Shown here one piece after another: positions 1-5,928 of a DNA stretch of 6,962 nt. The translations under genes were made by a program, and so were the position numbers. Where the stretch lies: the NCBI GenBank assembly GCA_030838245.1, contig JAUTXB010000011.1, positions 1-6,962 on the forward strand, in the 5' to 3' direction. The notes beneath the pieces were generated by a model. It was not told where the DNA came from. It saw only the letters and a list, made by a program, of their open reading frames with translations, and did no database searches. The first letter of the stretch is position 1, and the number at the start of each line of letters is the position of its first letter. The stretch is from Acidimicrobiaceae bacterium (GTDB lineage Bacteria > Actinomycetota > Acidimicrobiia > Acidimicrobiales > RAAP-2).

Positions 1-2
1 CA

Positions 3-170
3 CATGCCACCCTTCGCCAGCTCACGGTGCTGGGCTTTCCCGAGCCCGGCCATCCCTACTGGACAGAGGAGACCCTGAACGGCGTCGCCGCTCGCTACCC
101 GCGACTGGATATGACCCCGTGGCGGACGACCGAGGCCGAAGCCGACCAGGCCGAAGCCGACAAGGGGTAG
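3..170 (+). CDS. C-terminal fragment of an unidentified protein (open at left edge)
   Basis: The frame is open from the window edge to a TAG at 168-170 and gives 55 residues. The first part reads like folded protein (LTVLGFPEPGHPYW, then AARYPRLDMTPWR). The end is a charged tail, TEAEADQAEADKG, built on a 15-base direct repeat. Because the N-terminal part is missing, no catalytic motif can be checked. The GHPYWT...RYP pattern is faintly reminiscent of the C-termini of some phytanoyl-CoA dioxygenase-like proteins, but that is a weak memory-based impression and should not be used as a product name. It lies upstream of the rhamnosidase gene on the same strand, with a gap of about 105 bases. Confidence 0.6.
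   Translation, partial: HATLRQLTVLGFPEPGHPYWTEETLNGVAARYPRLDMTPWRTTEAEADQAEADKG
135..161 (+). repeat. Two-copy 15-base direct repeat in the 3' end of the partial gene
   Basis: The 12-mer GCCGAAGCCGAC occurs at 135-146 and again at 150-161, with a period of 15 bases (five codons). It encodes AEAD twice in the acidic tail just before the stop. It looks like a small in-frame tandem duplication that lengthens a disordered C-terminus. Confidence 0.7.
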
Positions 171-262
171 CCGATTAGCCGAGTGTCGAACCACCGACGC
201 CCTCCGATTGCTTCGTAGTGGCGGGTACTCGGTCGCACGAGCCCCTTACCGTTGACACCAAT

Positions 263-276
263 TAATGTCGTCACCA
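263..276 (+). promoter_or_regulatory. Candidate -10 box for a leaderless rhamnosidase transcript
   Basis: TAATGT at 263-268 fits the actinobacterial TANNNT -10 pattern. Exactly seven bases separate it from the A of the ATG at 276, the spacing expected if transcription starts on the start codon. No Shine-Dalgarno sequence lies before this ATG or before the alternative TTG at 252. A TTGACA string at 252-257 is too close to serve as the -35 of this box. The call rests on pattern and spacing only. Confidence 0.35.
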
Positions 277-3119
277 TGGGCGAGCCGGCCGAGGGCCAGC
301 CGCTGCCCACCTGGACGCTGACCCGGCGCCAGCTGCTGGGGGGCGGCGTGATGGGGGTGGCCGGCTTGGCACTGGCCTCCGTCGTGCCGGCGGCTACGGA
401 TGCGGCCGAGCCGCCGCCCGGAGTGACAGGCAAATCAAGGGTGCCGAGTGCACCGGGCGCACCGAACGAGCTGGCTGTCGACGGTCTGGCCGTGCCGATC
501 GGCCTCAGCCCGGGCGACGTCTACTTCGCCTGGCAGGTGCGAGACGCCAGGCGCGGGGCGAGCCAGAGCGCCTATCGCATCCAGGTATCCGGACCGGTCG
601 TCGGGCCCGGCCCGGCGCCGATGGCATGGGACAGTGGCCAGGTGAGCTCGGGCGAGCAGGCCTTTGTGGTCTACGGGGGCCCGCGGCTGGCTTCGGACTC
701 CGCCTACCGATGGACGGTACGGACCTGGGACCACTCGGGAAACTCCGGACCGAGCTCTCCTCCGTCGGTGTTCGAGACCGGTCTCGGTGACCGCGACTGG
801 CGCGCCTCGTGGATCGGTCGGGCGAAGACTGCATTGGCCGAGCCGGACCAGTACACCTATGCCCGCACCGAGGCCACCTTGCGTCGAGCCTCCATTGTGC
901 GGGCCCGGGCCTACGTCTCGGGCGACCAACAGTATGAGCTCTACGTGAACGGGACCCGAGCCGGAAAGGGCCAGGCGTACAGCTACCCGGACTCGATGTA
1001 CTACGAGACGCTGGACGTCACTGGGCTCCTCCGTCCACAAGCCGCCAATGCAGTGGGAATCGTCTCGAATTGGCAGGGACCGACCAAGGGGCACCCGGCC
1101 GGTCGTCCCGGGGTGATCGTGCAGATCGTCGTCCACTACTCCGACGGGCATGTTCAACTGATCACCACCGACGGGTCGTGGCGCGTGCGCAAGGGTGCAT
1201 GGCTGCCTGGTAGGCAGCGGGACCTCGAGGGGGACCTGGTCGACTTCACCGAGAACATCGACGGACCCGATCAACCGGTCGGCTGGGACATGCCCGGCTT
1301 CGACGACCGGCTCTGGTCGCCGGCGGTCGTGCTCGGACGGGCGCACACCAAGCCGTGGACCCATCTCGTTTCGGTGCGCACCCGCATCGTGGAGGAGCCG
1401 GTCCGTCCGGTCTCGCTCACCACGCTTTCCTCCGGCGCGGTGGTGGCCGACTTCGGAAAGGTTTACGCCGCCGTACCCACGGTGGCGTTCCACCAGGGAG
1501 TGCCCGGTCGCGTCGTGACCATGCGGGCTGGCTATCTGCTCGACGAACCGGTGGCCGGACAACCGTTCACCGGGGTGCCCGGCCAGGTCTCGACTGAGCA
1601 CGGCACGCAGCACACCGACATGAGCTACAGCTACGTCCAGCGTGGGGGAGCGGAACAGTTCCACCCCTTCGACTATCTCGGGTTCCGCTACTTCCAGATC
1701 GACGACCCGGGAGAGGAGCTCGCCCCCGAGGACGTGATGGCCCGGGCCCGCCACACGGCGCTTCCCCGGCAGCCGGCAGCCAACTTCTCGTCGGATGAGC
1801 CGATCATCGACGCCGAGTTCGAGCTGGGACTGCATTCGGCGATGTTCACCGCGCAAGAGCAGTTTCTGGACACGCCGACGCGGGAGAAGGGCCCGTGGCT
1901 GTTCGACGGTTTCAACGAGTCGTGCACGGCTATGGCGACGCTCGGCGAGCAGAACCTCTCCCGGAAATCGCTGGTCGAGTTCGGCCAGTCCCAGTCTCGC
2001 TACTGGCCCAACGGGGCCGTCAACAAGATCTATCCGACCGGGCTCGGCGCCCTCGACATCAACGAGTCCACCGAGATCTATGCCGAATGGGTGTGGCAGT
2101 ACTGGATGCACACCGGGGACCGGGCCCTCTTGGCCAGCGTGTACGGGGTACTCCGCCGGATCGCCGACTACGTCGAGCGGGCCGTCTCGCCCCGGACGGG
2201 CCTTGTCAGGTCGCTGCCGGCAACCAACGTCTACTACGACTATCCGGTCGTCACCCGCCTGAACGTCCTCGGGGTGAATGTCTTTCGCCGGACCGCCGAC
2301 GTGGCCGAGGCCCTGCAACGGCCGGTCAGTGAGGTCGTCACCCAGCGCCGCCGGCAAGCAGCCCTGACCGCCGCGGTGAACCGCCGGCTGTCCCGCGCCG
2401 ACGGCACCTACGTCGACGGTCTGAAGAGCGACGGCACCCCCACGCCGACGGCATCGCAGACCGCCAATGCCTGTGCGGCTTTCTATGACGTGGTGCCGGC
2501 CAGGAACCTGGGCGTCGTGGCCCGATATGTCAGCAGCCTCGGCATGCAAGCCCCTCCCCAGTTGGCCGCCGAAGTGCTGGGCACGATGGCCCTCGCCGGT
2601 CTGCATGCTGACCTCGTCACCCGCTTGACCGACGCCTCGACCGACGGTTGGGCCAACATCTTGGCCCGAGGGGCCACGTTCACCTGGGAGGTGTGGAACC
2701 CCTCGGATCTGATCGGGGACAGCATGTCCCACGGTTGGGGCTCGAACGTGGCCGTCCAGATCCAGCGGTCACTCCTGGGCGTTCGCCCCACCGCCCCCGG
2801 CTTCGCATCCTTCGATGTCACCCCGCCATCCGAGGGCCTGTCTCGGGCCAGTGGTTCCGTGCCCACGCCGCGCGGCACGATCGCCCTCGCCTGGAGCCGC
2901 CCCACGGCGTCGGATCCGCACTTCTCCCTGGATCTTCTGGTGCCGCCCAACAGCACTGCCACCCTGTCGGTCCCGGCCAACCAGGTTGGCGTCATCACCG
3001 AAAGTGGCGGGCCGGTCGATCGGGCGACGGGGATCCGATTGGTCCGGGTCGCCGACGGTGTCGCCCATCTCGAAACGGGCGCTGGCGCGTACAGCCTTCG
3101 GAGCGCACCTACCGCTTGA
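276..3119 (+). CDS. Tat-exported GH78 alpha-L-rhamnosidase
   Basis: Predicted inverting glycoside hydrolase of family GH78, releasing terminal alpha-L-rhamnose from rhamnosylated glycosides or polysaccharides outside the cytoplasm. Numbering is from the ATG at 276 (947 residues). An N-terminal Tat signal is visible: LTRRQLLGGG with the twin Arg at 17-18, a Gly/Ala/Val-rich core, and likely cleavage near residue 44. After it come an Ig-like domain (about 62-170), a beta-sandwich of Bac_rhamnosid_N type (about 175-365, with YELYVNGTRAG), a second beta domain (about 375-495), the (alpha/alpha)6 catalytic barrel (about 502-837) and a C-terminal beta domain (to about 940). The motif DTPTREKGPWLFD places D532, E537 and D544 at the spacing I recall for D567, E572 and D579 in Bacillus RhaB. 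E805 in FTWEVWNPSD fits the general base. The length is normal for the family. A TTG at 252 would add eight residues, but neither start has a Shine-Dalgarno. No rhamnose transport or catabolic genes adjoin it, so the substrate is unknown. Confidence 0.93.
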   Translation: MGEPAEGQPLPTWTLTRRQLLGGGVMGVAGLALASVVPAATDAAEPPPGVTGKSRVPSAPGAPNELAVDGLAVPIGLSPGDVYFAWQVRDARRGASQSAYRIQVSGPVVGPGPAPMAWDSGQVSSGEQAFVVYGGPRLASDSAYRWTVRTWDHSGNSGPSSPPSVFETGLGDRDWRASWIGRAKTALAEPDQYTYARTEATLRRASIVRARAYVSGDQQYELYVNGTRAGKGQAYSYPDSMYYETLDVTGLLRPQAANAVGIVSNWQGPTKGHPAGRPGVIVQIVVHYSDGHVQLITTDGSWRVRKGAWLPGRQRDLEGDLVDFTENIDGPDQPVGWDMPGFDDRLWSPAVVLGRAHTKPWTHLVSVRTRIVEEPVRPVSLTTLSSGAVVADFGKVYAAVPTVAFHQGVPGRVVTMRAGYLLDEPVAGQPFTGVPGQVSTEHGTQHTDMSYSYVQRGGAEQFHPFDYLGFRYFQIDDPGEELAPEDVMARARHTALPRQPAANFSSDEPIIDAEFELGLHSAMFTAQEQFLDTPTREKGPWLFDGFNESCTAMATLGEQNLSRKSLVEFGQSQSRYWPNGAVNKIYPTGLGALDINESTEIYAEWVWQYWMHTGDRALLASVYGVLRRIADYVERAVSPRTGLVRSLPATNVYYDYPVVTRLNVLGVNVFRRTADVAEALQRPVSEVVTQRRRQAALTAAVNRRLSRADGTYVDGLKSDGTPTPTASQTANACAAFYDVVPARNLGVVARYVSSLGMQAPPQLAAEVLGTMALAGLHADLVTRLTDASTDGWANILARGATFTWEVWNPSDLIGDSMSHGWGSNVAVQIQRSLLGVRPTAPGFASFDVTPPSEGLSRASGSVPTPRGTIALAWSRPTASDPHFSLDLLVPPNSTATLSVPANQVGVITESGGPVDRATGIRLVRVADGVAHLETGAGAYSLRSAPTA

Positions 3120-3173
3120 GGCGACCGCCGCGCCCGGCTCGTCGGCCGATGGTCCGTTGACGGGGCCTCTGTG

Positions 3174-3200
3174 CCGCGGGGCGGAGTTGGGCCCCGGCGG
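3174..3200. terminator. GC-rich hairpin between convergent genes, probable bidirectional terminator
   Basis: CCGCGGGGC (3174-3182) pairs with GCCCCGGCGG (3191-3200), giving nine base pairs with one bulged G around the loop GGAGTTGG. An alternative overlapping pairing is CGGGGCC (3161-3167) with GGCCCCG (3190-3196). It lies in the 126-base gap where the rhamnosidase gene and the minus-strand orphan gene converge. No T-tract follows on either strand, which is common for hairpin terminators in high-GC actinobacteria but makes the call less certain. Confidence 0.45.
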
Positions 3201-3245
3201 GATTAGCCGTGGCGATAATCGTCGTACCAGACGGGCAGCCGCCGG

Positions 3246-3857
3246 TCAGTGCTCGGCGGCTGGCAGGTCCCGGGCAAACTCGATGAATGCGTGGGGTGGC
3301 AGGTAGCTGTCCGGGATGTCGTCGGGGTGGTGGTAGTTGTCGATGTCGAACAAGTTCGACACGCCGTCTCCCTCCGCGGTGGCGACCAGGGCCGGTTCGC
3401 GGCTTCGGGCAAACGCGTCTCGGCCGGTGATGGCCGCGGCCTCCAGCGACACGAAGGTGTCGCGGTCGATACGGGCGACCAGGCTGTACACGCAACCGTC
3501 GAGCGTGGCCCCCACCCGGCGACCGATCATGCAATGGTGTTTGCCGTCATCGATGACGTATAGAGCCTCGTCTCCGGTGCCGAAGCGGCTCCGAACCCGG
3601 TCGGCGTGGCCGAACATGACCCATTGCTCGTGGCGCTTGTCCTTCATGGCCCACAGCGGGCTCGGGGGAATGACTCCTTCCGGCTCGTCCTCCTCCAGCG
3701 GCGTGGCATCGACCGGCGCAGAGATGGGATCGGTGCTTCCCACTGACTCGGGCGTGAAGTGAAGCTGCCCGTCGGCTCTCGATTGGAAAATGCCCCCGCC
3801 CTCGACGGGGACCTCCTCCGGTTGTTTGGTGCGCTCTGGTCCGTCCGTGTCGCTCAC
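3246..3857 (-). CDS. Unrecognised 203-residue soluble protein
   Basis: I do not recognise this family. The GTG start at 3857 is supported by AGGAG five bases upstream (plus-strand 3863-3867). Residues 1-65 are rich in Glu, Asp, Pro and Gly and look disordered. Residues about 68-165 look folded, with alternating hydrophobic strands (HEQWVMFGHADRV, ALYVIDDGKHHCMIGRRVG, CVYSLVARIDRDTFVSLEA). The only two cysteines are C109 and C122. The C-terminal part is rich in Asp, His and Tyr (DIDNYHHPDDIPDSYLPP). There is no signal peptide or membrane segment, so it is probably cytoplasmic. It lies downstream of the LysR gene on the same strand and converges with the rhamnosidase gene. A structural or ligand-binding role is possible, but nothing in the sequence gives a function. 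Confidence 0.75.
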   Translation of the reverse strand: MSDTDGPERTKQPEEVPVEGGGIFQSRADGQLHFTPESVGSTDPISAPVDATPLEEDEPEGVIPPSPLWAMKDKRHEQWVMFGHADRVRSRFGTGDEALYVIDDGKHHCMIGRRVGATLDGCVYSLVARIDRDTFVSLEAAAITGRDAFARSREPALVATAEGDGVSNLFDIDNYHHPDDIPDSYLPPHAFIEFARDLPAAEH

Positions 3858-3862
3858 TGCGG

Positions 3863-3867
3863 CTCCT
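3863..3867 (-). promoter_or_regulatory. Ribosome binding site fixing the GTG start at 3857
   Basis: On the minus strand AGGAG, within GAAGAGGAG, sits five bases before the GTG. It is the clearest Shine-Dalgarno in the window. It argues that translation of the 203-residue protein starts here rather than continuing from the open frame upstream. Confidence 0.6.
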
Positions 3868-3893
3868 CTTCTCGCTGAGGCATCGGGTCCGCA

Positions 3894-4100
3894 CTACCTC
3901 GTCGTAGGGCCCAGTCTGCCGGATTCGTCTTGGGCGCGCTCGGGACCCATCGGGAACGGCTCTCGATTCCCTTCGGTGCCGGGTTCGCCCACGTCGGTCG
4001 GTCGGTCGCTGGCGCCGACGCTCACACTCCGCCAACTCGCCCGCTCGGCGTCGGCGAGCAGGTCTTGATGTGACGGGTGTCGTCCCGTCGGCCCTACCAC
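3894..4100 (-). CDS. Doubtful small hydrophilic ORF between LysR and the orphan protein
   Basis: A 68-codon frame from GTG (4100) to TAG (3894-3896), beginning about 30 bases after the LysR stop. It has no Shine-Dalgarno. The product would be polar and low in hydrophobic residues (Asp, Glu, Gly, Pro, Arg, Ser), without recognisable motifs. Third-position GC is high, but that is only moderate evidence at this overall GC content. It is in the same frame as the 203-residue protein, separated by the TAG and 12 further codons. It also contains a (GTCG)4 tract on the plus strand at 3993-4008. It may be a genuine small gene, a remnant of a longer N-terminus, or noncoding. Confidence 0.28.
   Translation of the reverse strand: MVGPTGRHPSHQDLLADAERASWRSVSVGASDRPTDVGEPGTEGNREPFPMGPERAQDESGRLGPTTR
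3993..4008. repeat. (GTCG)4 tetranucleotide tract
   Basis: GTCG is repeated four times without interruption in the stretch between the LysR gene and the orphan gene. Because the unit is four bases, gain or loss of a copy would shift any frame running through it, including the doubtful 68-codon ORF. Confidence 0.7.
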
Positions 4101-4130
4101 CGCAGCCGACTACTGGCTGAAGCTTTGTCG

Positions 4131-5015
4131 CTACGGAGATTGGCTGAAGGCCTCGTAGCAGTGGAGAAGGAATGCCCGGAGCGCAGGGCTCGGCGTCGTC
4201 GTCCAGATCAGGGCGAGTCCGGCCGGGTCGTGGACGTCTTCGATCACGAGGGCCCTCAATCGGCTGACGTGGCGGGCGGCCATGGACTCGGTGAGGACGG
4301 CAATCCCGAGTCCACGACTGGCGAGATCGGCGACGGCGTCCGGCGCGCTGGCCTGCAGGACGATGTCCGGCCGTATGTCCCGCGCCGCGCAGGCTTTGTC
4401 GAACATGGTCCGTGGTGCCGTCCCTTCGGGCATGCAGACGACGGGGTACGTGCTCATCTCGGCCAGCGTTGTCCGCTTCCGTCGGGCCAGCGGGTGGCCG
4501 ATGGGGACGGCCACGACCAGTCGCTCGGTGGCGATGGGCCAGGCGTCCAGATCCGAGGGTGGCGCCCCGGCCGTTCCGATGAGAGCGAGGTCCGCGGTGC
4601 CGTGACGCACGCGATCGGTGAGGGGGTCGGAGCTGTCCTCGATCAGGGTGACCTCGACGCCGGCATGGGCGAGGTGGAACGCGGCGAGGGCGTCGAACAG
4701 CCCGGCGATGGTGCACCCGTAGACCATGCCGACCACCAGTCGTCCCCGGATCAGACCGGTGATGTCGTCCACGGCGTGGCGAACTGCATCCGCCGATGCA
4801 AGGACACTCCGGGCGTGCTCGAGCGCCGCCGCTCCTGCGGGTGTCAGCGTGGCGGAACGGCCCGACCGGTCGATGAGCGCGGCTCCGAGATCGATCTCCA
4901 GTTGCCGGACCTGGGCGCTGACCCCCGACTGGCTTATGTGTACGCGCTCGGCGGCCCGGGTGAAGTTGGCTTCCTCGGCCACGGCCACGAAGTACTCCAG
5001 CTGGCGTAGTTCCAT
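4131..5015 (-). CDS. LysR-family transcriptional regulator
   Basis: At 294 residues it has the usual LysR length. The N-terminal winged helix-turn-helix is clear: MELRQLEYFVAVAEEANFTR, then AAERVHISQSGVSAQVRQLE (residues 21-40), then the wing ending in ATLTPAG (55-61). A linker helix follows to about residue 88. The effector-binding domain (about 91-290) starts with RGRLVVGMVYG and contains PIGHPLA (171-177), PVVCMPEG (191-198) and ASRGLGIAVL (232-241), all typical of the periplasmic-binding-protein-like fold. It probably binds DNA as a tetramer and responds to a small molecule that cannot be named from sequence. It is divergent from a SnoaL-like gene across about 100 bases, the classic LysR target arrangement, and may also regulate itself. 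The ATG at 5015 has no Shine-Dalgarno but has a well-placed -10 box. Confidence 0.95.
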   Translation of the reverse strand: MELRQLEYFVAVAEEANFTRAAERVHISQSGVSAQVRQLEIDLGAALIDRSGRSATLTPAGAAALEHARSVLASADAVRHAVDDITGLIRGRLVVGMVYGCTIAGLFDALAAFHLAHAGVEVTLIEDSSDPLTDRVRHGTADLALIGTAGAPPSDLDAWPIATERLVVAVPIGHPLARRKRTTLAEMSTYPVVCMPEGTAPRTMFDKACAARDIRPDIVLQASAPDAVADLASRGLGIAVLTESMAARHVSRLRALVIEDVHDPAGLALIWTTTPSPALRAFLLHCYEAFSQSP

Positions 5016-5029
5016 ATCCAGAGATTCTA
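5016..5029 (-). promoter_or_regulatory. Candidate -10 box for leaderless lysR transcription
   Basis: On the minus strand TAGAAT (plus-strand 5024-5029) stands eight bases before the LysR ATG. Transcription would then begin at or next to the start codon. No good TTGACA-like -35 is seen at the matching distance. The missing Shine-Dalgarno agrees with a leaderless transcript. Confidence 0.42.
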
Positions 5030-5045
5030 GCTTTGATCTGAACTA
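5022..5045. promoter_or_regulatory. Possible LysR binding region
   Basis: In the divergent gap AGAT (5022-5025) and ATCT (5036-5039) form a short inverted repeat with a ten-base spacer. TAG (5028-5030) and CTA (5043-5045) form a second weak one. They overlap the putative -10 box of lysR, where autoregulation would act. The arms are short and do not match the T-N11-A consensus exactly, so this is only a pointer. Confidence 0.22.
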
Positions 5046-5104
5046 TTTGTTGGACTTCTACCTATGGGTTGTGCAGGATGGACAGCGTCGCACTCACCCA
5101 CATT

Positions 5105-5110
5105 GAAAGG
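5105..5110 (+). promoter_or_regulatory. Ribosome binding site deciding the GTG 5117 start
   Basis: GAAAGG stands six bases before GTG 5117. The upstream in-frame candidates at 5069 and 5078 have no such site, so the shorter protein is preferred. Confidence 0.55.
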
Positions 5111-5116
5111 TCTGCC

Positions 5117-5482
5117 GTGCCCGACAACGAGAGAGCCCACAAGCCCGAAGATCTGACCCGCCTGTTCGTCGAACGGGCCAACGCTGGTGACGCGGCCGGC
5201 ATCGCCGCGCTTTATGAGGAAGAAGCTGTCATGGCCTACCCGCCCGGTAGTCACACAGTGGGCCGCGACGCCATTCGCGCCCTGTGGGAGAAGGTGGTGG
5301 CCAAGGCCCCGCGATTCGAGCCAGAGCCACCACTACCCACCCTGATCAGCGGTGACATCGCCCTCACCTCCACCCCGCCTAAGGATGGAGCCGGCGCCCG
5401 GGCTCAGGTGGTGCGCAGGCAACCCGACGGCACCTGGCTTCGATTGCTCGACCAACCCGAGTTCATCGCGCCCAATCACTGA
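5117..5482 (+). CDS. SnoaL-like / NTF2-fold protein (DUF4440-type)
   Basis: A 121-residue protein of the small cone-shaped alpha+beta (NTF2-like) superfamily. The order of features is typical: an N-terminal helix (LTRLFVERANAGDAAGIAAL, residues 13-32), then YEEEAVMAYPPG (33-44), GRDAIRALWEKVV (49-61), and C-terminal strands with ARAQVVRRQPDGTWLRLLDQ (94-113). The start was set at GTG 5117 because GAAAGG (5105-5110) lies six bases upstream. The frame stays open back to TTG 5069 and ATG 5078, but those have no ribosome site. Members of this fold range from polyketide cyclases and isomerases to simple ligand-binding proteins. The catalytic residues are not conserved enough here to choose, so the substrate is unknown. 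It is divergent from lysR, which probably controls it. Confidence 0.85.
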   Translation: MPDNERAHKPEDLTRLFVERANAGDAAGIAALYEEEAVMAYPPGSHTVGRDAIRALWEKVVAKAPRFEPEPPLPTLISGDIALTSTPPKDGAGARAQVVRRQPDGTWLRLLDQPEFIAPNH

Positions 5483-5552
5483 GGACGGGCGCAAGGTTGG
5501 GGGAACAAAGAGGAGCAAGCCACAGCGCTCCAACATCAGTCAACATGGCTGG

Positions 5553-5858
5553 ATGGCAGATGCTTCCAGCGGTCCAACTGCGAGACCGAATGGGAACCGT
5601 GGGGCATGGACGTCGTTCGTCGCCGCGGTGGTCCCTCCTAGTCGAAGGTCCCGTGCTCTGTGCGAAGAGTCGAACTCCGCCCATCGTGTGCGCGTCGAGC
5701 ACGACAACCACACGCTTCTTGTGCACATCAGCGACGAGGACGGGCATGGGTGGACCACCGTCGCGATCGACCGAAGTAGCCGTGTTTGGTCGGTGGCCCA
5801 ACGAGACCGGCAGCTTGAGGCCGCCACCGAGGCCTACGACGCCCTCTACGTCCAGTGA
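5553..5858 (+). CDS. Small unrecognised protein (start uncertain)
   Basis: The last 58 or so codons look strongly coding, with high third-position GC and a compact protein-like pattern: VRVEHDNHTLLVHISDEDGH, then WTTVAIDRSSRVW, then a helix QRDRQLEAATEAYDALY. This suggests a small beta-rich domain followed by one helix. Upstream of about 5680 the third-position GC falls and the residues become Ser/Arg/Pro-rich, so the true start may be GTG 5628 (76 residues) or GTG 5688 rather than ATG 5553 (101 residues). None of the three has a convincing Shine-Dalgarno. It follows the SnoaL-like gene by about 70 bases on the same strand and converges with the TetR gene. I do not recognise the family. Confidence 0.55.
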   Translation: MADASSGPTARPNGNRGAWTSFVAAVVPPSRRSRALCEESNSAHRVRVEHDNHTLLVHISDEDGHGWTTVAIDRSSRVWSVAQRDRQLEAATEAYDALYVQ

Positions 5859-5874
5859 GAGTCGGCCCGTGGCG

Positions 5875-5894
5875 CCCGACGACGCCGCGTCGGG
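5875..5894. terminator. Hairpin between convergent genes, possible terminator
   Basis: CCCGAC (5875-5880) and GTCGGG (5889-5894) form a perfect six-pair stem with an eight-base loop, beginning 17 bases after the stop of the small plus-strand gene. It lies in the 70-base gap where that gene converges with the TetR gene. No T-run follows. A small ACGG-AA-CCGT palindrome is next to it at 5896-5905. Confidence 0.38.
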
Positions 5895-5928
5895 TACGGA
5901 ACCGTTCTCTGTACTCGGTGCACGACCT

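Noticed and set aside
252..257. TTGACA as a -35 box upstream of the rhamnosidase
   Set aside because: At 16-18 bases downstream there is no -10-like sequence, only the coding region start (CATGGG). The match is probably chance.
435..2732. A 765-codon open frame on the minus strand, antisense to the rhamnosidase
   Set aside because: Long antisense frames arise readily opposite high-GC genes. The translation has no recognisable domains, and the plus-strand protein matches a known family with catalytic residues in place.
3547..4716. A 389-codon minus-strand frame across the orphan gene and the LysR gene
   Set aside because: It is extremely rich in Arg, Pro, Gly and His, as expected for an out-of-frame reading of GC-rich coding DNA, and overlaps two better-supported genes.
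4077..5009. A 310-codon plus-strand frame opposite the LysR gene
   Set aside because: Shadow of the LysR gene; it has Gly/Arg-rich composition and no domain pattern.
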